From assembly GCF_005116665.1 (NCBI RefSeq), contig NZ_SWCJ01000028.1:1-46863 (forward strand): DNA of 46,863 nt, in the 5' to 3' direction. Position 1 is the stretch's first letter; each line of letters starts with the position of its first letter. Positions 40,213-46,863 of the stretch are shown here, piece after piece. The notes under the pieces are model-generated. The model made no database searches. It was given only the letters and a program-made list of their open reading frames with translations, and had not been told where the DNA came from. Made by a program: the position numbers and the translations under genes. The stretch comes from Ferrimonas aestuarii. GTDB lineage: Bacteria > Pseudomonadota > Gammaproteobacteria > Enterobacterales > Shewanellaceae.

Positions 40213-41220
40213 TTACTTAGCATTCATCAGAACAACGGCGTTGTCCAACATACGGTTGGAGAAGCCCCACTCGTTGTCGTACCAAGCCATTACTTTAATC
40301 AGTCGACCGTTAACGCGGGTTTGAGTCGCGTCAAAAGTAGAAGAGTAAGGGCTGTGGTTGAAATCGATAGAAACCAGCGGCTCGTGGTTTACGGCCAGAA
40401 CTTCGCTCATGGCACCAGTCGCGCACGCTTTCTCGATGATGGCGTTTACTTCTTCCACGGTGGTATCGCGAGAAGAAACGAACGATAGGTCAACCAGAGA
40501 TACGTTTACGGTCGGAACACGAACGGCACCGCCGTCAAACTTACCAGCCAGTTCTGGAACTACCAGACCTACCGCAGCCGCAGCACCGGTTTTGGTTGGG
40601 ATCATGTTGATCGCAGCAGCACGGGCACGACGTAGGTCGCTGTGGTAAACGTCAGACAGACGCTGATCGTTGGTGTACGCGTGAACGGTGGTCATCAGGC
40701 CGGATTCGATGCCTAACTCGTCGTTCAGCGGCTTAGCGAAAGGAGCCAAGCAGTTGGTGGTACAAGAAGCGTTAGAGATAACGGTCATGTCTGGGGTGAT
40801 AACGTCGTGGTTAACACCGTAAACAACGGTTGCATCTACTTCTTTACCTGGTGCGGAGATGATCACTTTCTTGGCGCCAGCCTCAATGTGCTTAGAAGCG
40901 GTCGGCTTGGTAGTGAAGATACCGGTACACTCAAATACCACGTCTACACCCAGCTCGCCCCAAGGCAGCTTGGAAGGGTCACGCTCAGAGAAAGTTTTGA
41001 TCTCATCGCCGTTAATGATGATGGCGTCGTCGGTTTGCTCTACTTTGGCGTTGAAGCGACCGTGTACGGAATCGTACTTGGTCAGGTGGGCGTTGATGGC
41101 GGCGTCACCCAGGTCGTTGATAGCAACGATTTTGATAGGGTAGTCTTTTTCGCTTTCATACAGTGCACGGACAACGTTGCGGCCGATACGGCCATATCCA
41201 TTGATAGCAACTTTGATCAT
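40213..41220 (-). CDS. gapA: Glyceraldehyde-3-phosphate dehydrogenase, type I, 335 aa
   Basis: NAD-binding INGYGRIGRNVVRAL, acidic coenzyme residue in VAINDL, catalytic Cys153 in SNASCTTNCLAP and His in TVHAYTNDQ. DLRRARAAAINMIPTKTGAAAAVGLV and WYDNEWGFSNRM complete the family pattern. Asn-Asp after the second strand supports NAD+. It runs the glycolytic oxidation of glyceraldehyde 3-phosphate. It is separated from the long GAPDH gene by one lipoprotein gene, and a HexR-like site lies 31 bases before its start. Confidence 0.95.
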   Translation of the reverse strand: MIKVAINGYGRIGRNVVRALYESEKDYPIKIVAINDLGDAAINAHLTKYDSVHGRFNAKVEQTDDAIIINGDEIKTFSERDPSKLPWGELGVDVVFECTGIFTTKPTASKHIEAGAKKVIISAPGKEVDATVVYGVNHDVITPDMTVISNASCTTNCLAPFAKPLNDELGIESGLMTTVHAYTNDQRLSDVYHSDLRRARAAAINMIPTKTGAAAAVGLVVPELAGKFDGGAVRVPTVNVSLVDLSFVSSRDTTVEEVNAIIEKACATGAMSEVLAVNHEPLVSIDFNHSPYSSTFDATQTRVNGRLIKVMAWYDNEWGFSNRMLDNAVVLMNAK

Positions 41221-41250
41221 AGCGTTACCTATACTCTTAATTTAAGAAAC

Positions 41251-41265
41251 TGTAGTTAATTTACA
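41251..41265. promoter_or_regulatory. HexR-type operator upstream of gapA
   Basis: TGTAGTTAATTTACA matches the HexR palindrome TGTARTWWWATTACA at nearly all positions. It is 31-45 bases before the gapA ATG. Confidence 0.6.
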
Positions 41266-41457
41266 ACAAGGTCGGCAGTGGTCAAGGGGTAAACCGCAAA
41301 TTGTCGAAAAAATTGAGTAAATTTTACGACTCGTCAAATTTTTTAACCGAATAAGCCTAGTACAACTATCAATAGTAGGTGCTGTGACTGTCGGTTGCAT
41401 ATTTGTCATCCTTGACCAGAATTTGCGCATTTAGATGTAATCTCCAAAGAAAGTTAA

Positions 41458-42246
41458 TTACATTTTTATCGATTTTGCGCTGAATTTTCCTTCTGCAAGT
41501 TGGGTTAATCTTTGTTGAGCCTGCTCATCAAGCAGAGATTGTTTCTGACCGCTCGACAACGACAACATTTTAAGCCTCTGAGGGTTCACCATCTCAGGAT
41601 TTGAGATGGCCGCCATCTTAGCGAAGATATAAGCCTGCTCATTATTTCTCTGATCCATAAACAGTTTAGACAGGTCAAGAAAGGCATCCACCGCTGGCTG
41701 AGGTAATTCGGGTAATGTTTCTAGCAGGTACCCTGTCGCGCGTTTGGGATTCGATTGACTGTAATAGCTGGCAGCAAAGCCTTTGAGGGTCGCGCTGTCT
41801 AATTTCCCTTGGCTTTCAGCATCGAGAAAACGATTCAATGCTTGTCGGTTGTGGAAGCGAGTCCAGTGATAAAAGCTCAAATAGGGCGAGGCATCATTCT
41901 GAGTTTTTTCTTGAATGTTGGTCAGTGAAGTTTGCGCGGCAATGTAGCTTTCAACGCGAGCTGACTCGCGCTCTTTAGCTTGTTCTCTATTCTCAATTTT
42001 AACTGCTTTTTCAATGCAATTAACGAAGTTTTCTAGCGATAGGAGTTCATTGTAGATGGAGTTGGGGTCTTTATCGTTGTGTTCGTAACGCTTCCAGATA
42101 ACTTCAGAGCGTTCCTTAACGCACCAGCCTGTTAGAGGGACATCTTCACAGTATTCCGGATGAGTATTGCAAACCTCTTGAAGAGTCATTTGGCTGTCAC
42201 AACCGGTAAGGGGCAGCGCTAGGGCTACCAACAAAAGTGCACGCAT
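41458..42246 (-). CDS. DUF2989 family lipoprotein, 262 aa
   Basis: Lipobox LTGC with Cys16 (LLVALALPLTGCDSQ). Conserved motifs TLQEVCNTHPEYCEDVPLTGWCVKERSEVIW near the start match the DUF2989 family found beside GAPDH genes in Shewanella-like genomes. The rest is helical, TPR-like (ATGYLLETLPELPQPAVDAFLDLSKLF, EQAYIFAKMAAISNPEM). Function unknown. It shares the divergent region with gapB. Confidence 0.85.
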   Translation of the reverse strand: MRALLLVALALPLTGCDSQMTLQEVCNTHPEYCEDVPLTGWCVKERSEVIWKRYEHNDKDPNSIYNELLSLENFVNCIEKAVKIENREQAKERESARVESYIAAQTSLTNIQEKTQNDASPYLSFYHWTRFHNRQALNRFLDAESQGKLDSATLKGFAASYYSQSNPKRATGYLLETLPELPQPAVDAFLDLSKLFMDQRNNEQAYIFAKMAAISNPEMVNPQRLKMLSLSSGQKQSLLDEQAQQRLTQLAEGKFSAKSIKM

Positions 42247-42297
42247 TATGTAATTTTACCAAAAACTTTCGAAAAACCGTCAAAATTGACTGATTTT

Positions 42298-42312
42298 TCT
42301 AATTTTATTACG
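42298..42312. promoter_or_regulatory. HexR-type operator in the DUF2989/gapB divergent region
   Basis: TCTAATTTTATTACG fits TGTARTWWWATTACA at 13 of 15 positions when degenerate bases are allowed. It lies 52 bases before the DUF2989 gene and 158 before gapB. Confidence 0.45.
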
Positions 42313-42469
42313 GAATGGGTCAACTAGCGTATTTCCATTATTGCCATGTAGAATACCAGCCAGTTGGCCCAAGTAGCCACGAAATCTGTACCCATTTCAT
42401 GGTCTTTGAACTTAGTCACCATTATAAAGCATCTAAGCGAAGACTGTGCCCATAAAGGATCTGTTCACA

Positions 42470-43897
42470 ATGAGCGCTGATAAGCACCTGAAAAGCTGGC
42501 AAGAACGTTTTGAGATGGCCGAGGCGATGCAACCGATCATCGGTAAGCTGTATCGCAACAAAGGCATCGAAGTCTTGGTTTATGGCAAGTCTTTGTTGAA
42601 TGCCTCTACCATCGACATCATCAAGTTCCACCGTTTGGTGGCTAAGCACGAAGGTGAGAAACTGCGTTTGCGTGATAGTTTCCCATTCCTAGAAGCACTG
42701 GGCGAACTGGACGTGAAGTATGCCCGTGTTGATTTGGGTAAGCTGGCCGTAAATTACTGGCGCAACCACAACGACGGCAACGAGATCAACGCCTACGTTA
42801 CCGAGCAGATGGGCCCAGCGTCCAATGCTGACGTTGAGCCTCGTGATGTGGTTCTGTACGGCTTCGGTCGTATTGGCCGCTTGCTGGCACGTCTGATGAT
42901 CGAACGTACTGGTGCAGCTAACAACATGCGCTTGAAAGCCATTGTGGTTCGTGGCGGCCGCGAGGGCGATCTGGAAAAACGAGCTAGCCTGCTGCGACGT
43001 GATTCAATTCACGGCCCATTTAACGGTTCCATCGAGGTGGACGAAGAGAACAACGCCATCATCGCCAACGGCACCTACATCCAGGTGATCTACGCCAACA
43101 GCCCAGATCAGGTGGATTACACCCAATATGGCATCAACAACGCCTTGGTGGTTGATAACACTGGTATCTGGAAAGATGAAGAAGGCTTGGGTCTGCACCT
43201 TAAATCCAAAGGCGCAGAGAAGGTACTGCTGACTGCACCTGCTGGCGGCAACATCAAGAACGTGGTTTACGGTGTAAACGGTGGCGATATCCTGTCTGAA
43301 GACCTAATTGTTTCGGCGGCTTCCTGTACCACCAACGCCATTACGCCGGTACTCAAAGCGATCAACGATAAGTTTGGCATCAACAACGGCCACGTTGAGA
43401 CCGTTCACTCCTACACCAACGATCAAAACCTCATCGACAACTACCACAAGGGCGACCGTCGTGGCCGCAGCGCGGCGCTGAACATGGTTCTGACTTCAAC
43501 CGGTGCGGCAAAGGCGGTTGCCAAAGCCCTTCCTGAGCTGAAAGGCAAGCTGACCGGTAACGCCATCCGCGTACCTACGCCAAACGTGTCTATGGCGATC
43601 ATGAACCTGAACCTAGGTCAGGAAACCGACCGTGACACCATGAATGAGTACCTGCGTGAAGTGGCTTTGCACTCAGATCTGCAAAGCCAGGTTGATTTCA
43701 CCGAGTCTACAGAAATCGTTTCGACTGACTTGGTTGGCAACCGTTACGCGGGTATTGTTGATTCCCAAGCCACCATCGTTGATGGCGACCGCACCGTACT
43801 GTACGTATGGTATGACAACGAGTATGGCTACAGCCGTCAGGTTATCCGCGTAATGAAGAAGATGCTGGGCCTGACTACTCACATGATTCCTGCGTAA
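42470..43897 (+). CDS. Long-form glyceraldehyde-3-phosphate dehydrogenase with N-terminal extension, 475 aa
   Basis: GAPDH core begins at VLYGFGRIGRLLARL (about 129) after a ~122-residue helical extension (WQERFEMAEAMQPIIGKLYR...). Catalytic Cys286 in SAASCTTNAITP and His313 in TVHSYTNDQ are present; YVWYDNEYGYSRQVIRVM is near the end. After the second strand the usual Asn-Asp is replaced by VVRGGREGD, with Arg in the coenzyme pocket, suggesting NADP(H) rather than NAD(H) (inference). ATG at 42470 follows AAGGA by ten bases; GTG at 42446 would include that site. Likely the gluconeogenic partner of gapA. Confidence 0.92.
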   Translation: MSADKHLKSWQERFEMAEAMQPIIGKLYRNKGIEVLVYGKSLLNASTIDIIKFHRLVAKHEGEKLRLRDSFPFLEALGELDVKYARVDLGKLAVNYWRNHNDGNEINAYVTEQMGPASNADVEPRDVVLYGFGRIGRLLARLMIERTGAANNMRLKAIVVRGGREGDLEKRASLLRRDSIHGPFNGSIEVDEENNAIIANGTYIQVIYANSPDQVDYTQYGINNALVVDNTGIWKDEEGLGLHLKSKGAEKVLLTAPAGGNIKNVVYGVNGGDILSEDLIVSAASCTTNAITPVLKAINDKFGINNGHVETVHSYTNDQNLIDNYHKGDRRGRSAALNMVLTSTGAAKAVAKALPELKGKLTGNAIRVPTPNVSMAIMNLNLGQETDRDTMNEYLREVALHSDLQSQVDFTESTEIVSTDLVGNRYAGIVDSQATIVDGDRTVLYVWYDNEYGYSRQVIRVMKKMLGLTTHMIPA

Positions 43898-43915
43898 TCT
43901 TCGATAACGCATTAA

Positions 43916-43941
43916 AAAGCCAGCACCTTGGTGCTGGCTTT
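43916..43941 (+). terminator. Terminator of the long GAPDH gene
   Basis: AAAGCCAGCACC (43916-43927) pairs with GGTGCTGGCTTT (43930-43941), followed by GTTATTT. Confidence 0.9.
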
Positions 43942-43971
43942 GTTATTTCTGGAGCCTTAAAGCTTGGGCTC

Positions 43972-44134
43972 ATACCATTCTGATTAAGTAAGTGGTCTAT
44001 CCTCGTGCGTCGAATAAATGGTTTCAATCAAGACGCGAGACGCCGATGCTAGTGGCGCTAACAACAAGTCTCGCAACGAAGAGTGAAACGATTTAGGCAA
44101 GCAATAATGACCAGATATTTATTCAGGGTGGTAC
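43972..44134. mobile_element. MITE-like hairpin element, 163 bp, ending on the tusE stop codon
   Basis: Ends ATACCATTCTGATTA (43972-43986) and TATTCAGGGTGGTAC (44120-44134) are imperfect inverted repeats. Inside, AAATGGTTTCA and TGAAACGATTT, and GCGAGAC and GTCTCGC, are also inverted, so the whole element can fold back on itself. The last base of the element is the last base of the tusE TAG codon. No open frame inside. Confidence 0.6.
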
Positions 44135-44463
44135 TAAATGCAGCGAGCAGGCTTAGGCAGGCCAGCAATTTTAGTGGCTTGTTTGGCTGGGCCTTTAGGA
44201 AACAACTTATACAGGTATTTAGAGTTACCCTTGTCTTCGCCCAGTTTTTGGCCGATGGCCTTTACCAGAACGCGAATGGCCGGGCTGGTGTTGAACTCTA
44301 GGTAGAAGTCTCGTACGAAGTTGACCACTTCCCAGTGGTTGTCGGACAGCTCAATGCCTTCCTCTTGCGCCAGAATTGGCGCCATCTCTGGCTGCCATTG
44401 TTTGGCGTCCAGCAGATAGCCTTGTTTGTCGGTCTCAATCTCTTGACCGTTAAAAACGAACAT
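44134..44463 (-). CDS. tusE: TusE/DsrC family sulfur-relay protein, 109 aa
   Basis: Near-identical in layout to E. coli TusE (109 aa): EGIELSDNHWEVVNFVRDFYLEFNTSPAIRVLVKAI, GNSKYLYKLFPKGPAKQATKIAGLPKP and the active Cys108 one residue from the end. TusE takes sulfur from TusBCD and passes it to MnmA for 2-thiouridine at position 34 of tRNA. Here it directly follows tusB (one base apart), unlike E. coli where it lies elsewhere beside yccA. Confidence 0.95.
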   Translation of the reverse strand: MFVFNGQEIETDKQGYLLDAKQWQPEMAPILAQEEGIELSDNHWEVVNFVRDFYLEFNTSPAIRVLVKAIGQKLGEDKGNSKYLYKLFPKGPAKQATKIAGLPKPARCI

Positions 44464-44464
44464 A

Positions 44465-44743
44465 TTATCTCGCCTGTACTTTGTCGTATTTCAAGGTTAA
44501 CTCGACGAACCCTTGGTAGTCGATGATTTGTATTGGGGCTGGAGCCTTAGATAACAAGCCTCGAGCCACAAGATCGTCTTTGAGGGCGTAAATTGGCTGG
44601 CTGAATTGAGCTGGCCAGTGGGGTAGGGCCGCTGCGATGACCGCATCCTGCATCAGTAGGATGGCGTCATCTGCCAAAATAAGGTCGCTCAACTCTGGCA
44701 TTCTGGCCTTTGCCAGTGTCGATAGGGTGTGCAAAGTTGTCAA
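44465..44743 (-). CDS. tusB: TusB/DsrH family sulfur-relay subunit, 92 aa
   Basis: MTTLHTLSTLAKARMPELSDLILADDAILLMQDAVIAA fits the DsrH/TusB fold, including ILLMQDAV in the middle and YALKDDLVARGL before the last strand. Member of the TusB2C2D2 complex. Its ATG overlaps the tusC stop (ATGA). E. coli TusB has no essential Cys, and none is found here either. Confidence 0.93.
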   Translation of the reverse strand: MTTLHTLSTLAKARMPELSDLILADDAILLMQDAVIAAALPHWPAQFSQPIYALKDDLVARGLLSKAPAPIQIIDYQGFVELTLKYDKVQAR

Positions 44744-45096
44744 AATGTCAGTACCTGTTCGATGGCGTTTAATCGAGTGGCCAATTGCTCTGTGGTGCCA
44801 AGCTCAACGGACATCAGCAGATCGTCGGCGCGAAGGCCGCGAGCGGTGAGATCAGATTCTGATACCCAGATCTGTTCCACATCGTACATCGGCAGAGCTT
44901 TGAAGGTAGAGATGTAATCTCGACTGTCGATGGATTGTGGCTGTTGATTGGCCAGAAGTTGATAGACACCATCGCCAACAAAGTAGAGCTCGGTGGGGAT
45001 GTCGTAGCTGGCACTCAGGAGGGCAAGGTCCAGTGCCTCACGGCCACTGGCATTGCCATGAGGGGCTTGAGTAAAAACAATAGCAAGGGTTTTCAT
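44740..45096 (-). CDS. tusC: TusC/DsrF family sulfur-relay subunit, 118 aa
   Basis: LAIVFTQAPHGNASGREALDLALLSASYDIPTELYFVGDGVYQLL and QIWVSESDLTARGL are DsrF/TusC motifs. Length matches E. coli TusC (119). It overlaps tusD by one base and tusB by four, so all three are translated in step. Confidence 0.95.
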   Translation of the reverse strand: MKTLAIVFTQAPHGNASGREALDLALLSASYDIPTELYFVGDGVYQLLANQQPQSIDSRDYISTFKALPMYDVEQIWVSESDLTARGLRADDLLMSVELGTTEQLATRLNAIEQVLTF

Positions 45097-45485
45097 TAGA
45101 ACTGCACCACTCGATCCGCATTTTGCATGGTAGTAACCAACTCACCTAGGCCACCTAAGATAAACCCACTGGCCAAGTTGGCAGAGTCTAACTCTGCGTC
45201 TTCGGCGGCTTCAGCATCGATAATGCCACGGCGAAGGCCTGCTGAGACGCAGCTAACCAGAGGCGTACCGTGACTGGTGTGCAGTCGTTGCCAGCGCTTA
45301 AGAAGGTTGGTTTCATCTGCGGCAGGTAGCTGCAAACGAGAGGCGTTTAGGACGCCATTTTGATAGAAAAAGACCTGTTCGAGTTGGTGGCCCATCTCGA
45401 TGAGGGTTTCGCAGAATTTAACCGCAGACAGTGCGGATTGACTGCCGTAGGCTTCGCCGTTTACGACAACAACAAATGAACTCAT
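45096..45485 (-). CDS. tusD: TusD/DsrE family sulfurtransferase subunit, 129 aa
   Basis: FVVVVNGEAYGSQSALSAVKFCETLIEMGHQLEQVFFYQNGVLNA is the DsrE opening. The sulfur-carrying Cys is Cys79 in TPLVSCVSAGLRRGI, equal to E. coli TusD Cys78. Receives sulfur from TusA and passes it on to TusE. First gene of tusDCB-tusE, 61 bases after yccA and beyond a terminator. Confidence 0.96.
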   Translation of the reverse strand: MSSFVVVVNGEAYGSQSALSAVKFCETLIEMGHQLEQVFFYQNGVLNASRLQLPAADETNLLKRWQRLHTSHGTPLVSCVSAGLRRGIIDAEAAEDAELDSANLASGFILGGLGELVTTMQNADRVVQF

Positions 45486-45507
45486 GAATTACGTGTAATC
45501 AATAAAA

Positions 45508-45525
45508 AAGGCCCCGAAGGGCCTT
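45508..45525 (-). terminator. Terminator between yccA and tusD
   Basis: AAGGCCC (45508-45514) pairs with GGGCCTT (45519-45525) around CGAA. On the minus strand TTTTTATT follows, so it ends yccA transcription and some read-through may feed tusD. Confidence 0.85.
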
Positions 45526-45546
45526 AGTCTAACGCAAAAGTTGCGC

Positions 45547-46206
45547 TTAGTCGTCGCCGCCCATGCCCAGAAGGCTCAGCAGGCTCACGAAGATGTTGTA
45601 CAGAGACACGAACAAGGTCACTGTCGCATTGATGTAGTTACGCTCACCGCCGTGGATGATGGCGCTGGTCTGCATCAGGATGGCGCCGGATGAGAACAGG
45701 ATGAACAGGCAGCTTAGCGCCATGCTCAGAGCTGGAATCTGCAGGAATATGTTGGCAACAAAGGCCGCGATTATCACCCAGAAGCCCGCCATCATCATGC
45801 CGCCTAGGAAGGACATATCCTTACCGGTAACTAGTACGTAAGCCGACAGACCGAAGAAGGTCAGGGCTGTGCCGCCAAGGGCCATAATGACTACGTCGCC
45901 CATGCCTGCACCTAGGTACATGTTCAGAATTGGGCCTAGGGTATATCCCATAAAACCGGTCAGTGCGAATACGGACACCAAGCCCATGGCGCTGTCGGCG
46001 GTTTTGCTTACCAAGAACAGCAGTCCGTAGAAACCAACTAGGGTAATGATCATACCTGGGTAAGGCAGGTTTAGCGCCATGGTAACGCCGGCAACCGCGG
46101 CGGAAAACGCTAAGGTCATGGCCAGCAACATGTAGGTGTTGCGAAGCACCTTGTTAATTTCAACGCCACTTCGAGTGGCGACTCGTTCAAACTGTTGGGT
46201 CTGCAT
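45547..46206 (-). CDS. yccA: YccA/BI-1 family inner-membrane protein, 219 aa
   Basis: Seven membrane helices, with the BI-1 motif LSCLFILFSSGAILMQTSAIIHGGERNYINATVTLFVSLYNIFVSLL. The length equals E. coli YccA (219). YccA is a substrate and modulator of the FtsH protease and protects SecY from FtsH. It stands next to tus genes, as yccA stands next to tusE in E. coli. Confidence 0.95.
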   Translation of the reverse strand: MQTQQFERVATRSGVEINKVLRNTYMLLAMTLAFSAAVAGVTMALNLPYPGMIITLVGFYGLLFLVSKTADSAMGLVSVFALTGFMGYTLGPILNMYLGAGMGDVVIMALGGTALTFFGLSAYVLVTGKDMSFLGGMMMAGFWVIIAAFVANIFLQIPALSMALSCLFILFSSGAILMQTSAIIHGGERNYINATVTLFVSLYNIFVSLLSLLGMGGDD

Positions 46207-46617
46207 AATGACTCCTGTGTTGTGGCAAAGTTACATAGTGCGTCTATAAACCTTAGAGCCACAAAATTCCGAAAGGTTTACTCTACAAGTTGATATAGGT
46301 TCATCGCAACGAATTTTCAATGTTTGGCTGCAATAAATGTATTCAGAACGGCTTATCTCTCAATATGTTAGCCATAGGATTGATTTATCGAGTGTTTTGA
46401 GCGGTTTTATCGAGGTGTTCTCCAGCGTTTCGTAAGGCGAGTCGACTTTACTCGGTAACCCGCGTTGGATGAATGCCTTCTAAAAAACAGAAGATTGCGA
46501 TCTTTATGGCCAAATAGCGTTAATGGGGTTAGAGGCTGATTGCCCTGAATAAATTTCGCATTTGATGGCTTTGAGGGCTTTACAGCGACTTGGGCTTTCC
46601 CTATTATTGCCGCCACT
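46207..46617. other. Intergenic region upstream of tRNA-Ser
   Basis: No gene seen apart from the tRNA promoter at its right end. The minus-strand frame here of about 85 codons has no RBS or recognisable product. Confidence 0.6.
46579..46607 (+). promoter_or_regulatory. tRNA-Ser promoter with stringent-type discriminator
   Basis: TTTACA (46579-46584) and TATTAT (46602-46607) are 17 bp apart. The bases after the -10, GCCGCC, make a G+C-rich discriminator of the kind repressed by ppGpp. Confidence 0.7.
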
Positions 46618-46708
46618 GGAGAGATGGCTGAGTGGTTGAAAGCACCGGTCTTGAAAACCGGCAAGGGTTAATAGCCCTTCTAGGGTTCAAATCCCTATCT
46701 CTCCGCCA
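46618..46708 (+). tRNA. tRNA-Ser(UGA)
   Basis: Acceptor GGAGAGA (46618-46624) pairs with TCTCTCC (46698-46704); G73 and an encoded CCA follow. Anticodon stem CCGGT/ACCGG holds TGA in CTTGAAA. The long variable arm AGGGTTAATAGCCCT is typical of class II serine tRNA, and the T-arm is TAGGG-TTCAAAT-CCCTA. Confidence 0.97.
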
Positions 46709-46863
46709 TTTAAAATTTCTTTGAGCTCGAGTCATGTATAGACCAGCTCTAAGAGAGGAAGATAGGGTGCAAAACGCTAGTGGCTAGGGTTTGCAAAGAG
46801 CGCAGCGAGTAACGCCGAAGGCGGCCGAGCTAGCGAGGGAATCAATCCCTATCTCTCCGCCAT
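46690..46863. repeat. Direct repeat of the tRNA-Ser 3' end (possible att site or tRNA remnant)
   Basis: AATCCCTATCTCTCCGCCAT occurs at 46690-46709, inside the tRNA, and again at 46844-46863, the window's last base. The second copy is preceded by GAGGGAATC and so keeps a T-arm-like stem. GGAAGATAGGG at 46757-46767 is inverted relative to it. The match may extend beyond the window. Confidence 0.75.

Noticed and set aside
46407..46664. 85-codon minus-strand frame overlapping tRNA-Ser
   Set aside because: It runs into the tRNA gene and has no RBS or domain.

Overview
The window reads as chromosome of a marine gammaproteobacterium of the Alteromonadales, close to Shewanella or Ferrimonas. This is inferred from gene content and order, not from a database search: a divergent gapA / long gapB pair with HexR-like boxes and a DUF2989 lipoprotein between them, bioA divergent from bioBFCD, a tusDCB-tusE block next to yccA, a 367-residue PurC and a type II NADH dehydrogenase. 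Codon use and gene spacing look uniform from about 2.2 kb onward. The first 2.1 kb is accessory: a cut-off REP-type transposase, small repeats, a yefM-yoeB toxin-antitoxin pair and a DUF2809 membrane protein.

Layout. 0-2.1 kb: accessory segment. 2.2-4.0 kb: soluble chemoreceptor with a zinc-binding CZB domain and a small exported protein. 4.2-11.0 kb: a Lon-type protease divergent from a 1376-residue single-chain formate dehydrogenase that carries its own ferredoxin-like and GltD-like NAD(P)H modules. 11.2-12.4 kb: L,D-transpeptidase facing a Lpp-type lipoprotein, probably enzyme and substrate. 13.2-19.6 kb: RND tripartite efflux operon with a TetR regulator. 19.7-25.2 kb: small regulators and enzymes (GNAT, deoxyribosyltransferase-like, LysR, lone PD-(D/E)XK nuclease, VanZ-like, ABM, MarR, and a GST-fold protein with an export signal). 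25.4-28.5 kb: LysR plus frmA-frmB for glutathione-dependent formaldehyde oxidation. 28.6-31.6 kb: MITE-like repeat, yqfB, SMR pump, ndh, ybiI-like. 31.6-36.7 kb: biotin genes. 37.0-38.4 kb: exported LprI-like/propeller protein. 38.6-43.9 kb: purC, gapA, DUF2989 and gapB. 44.1-46.2 kb: tus sulfur relay and yccA. 46.6 kb: tRNA-Ser(UGA), with a second copy of its 3' end at the window edge.

How the genes may work together. FrmA and FrmB turn formaldehyde into formate, and the fused formate dehydrogenase 15 kb away could oxidise formate to CO2 with capture of NAD(P)H, so the window may encode a whole formaldehyde-to-CO2 route. The L,D-transpeptidase and Lpp form an envelope-tethering pair. The two GAPDH genes share HexR-like boxes, as expected for a glycolysis/gluconeogenesis switch. 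TusBCD and TusE pass sulfur for tRNA 2-thiouridine.

The least explained signals are the fused formate dehydrogenase and its upstream operators, the exported GST with TCATGACAC palindromes, the integron-like edges of the toxin-antitoxin segment, the MITE-like element that ends on the tusE stop codon, and the duplicated tRNA-Ser 3' end. I see no CRISPR array, rRNA or prophage.
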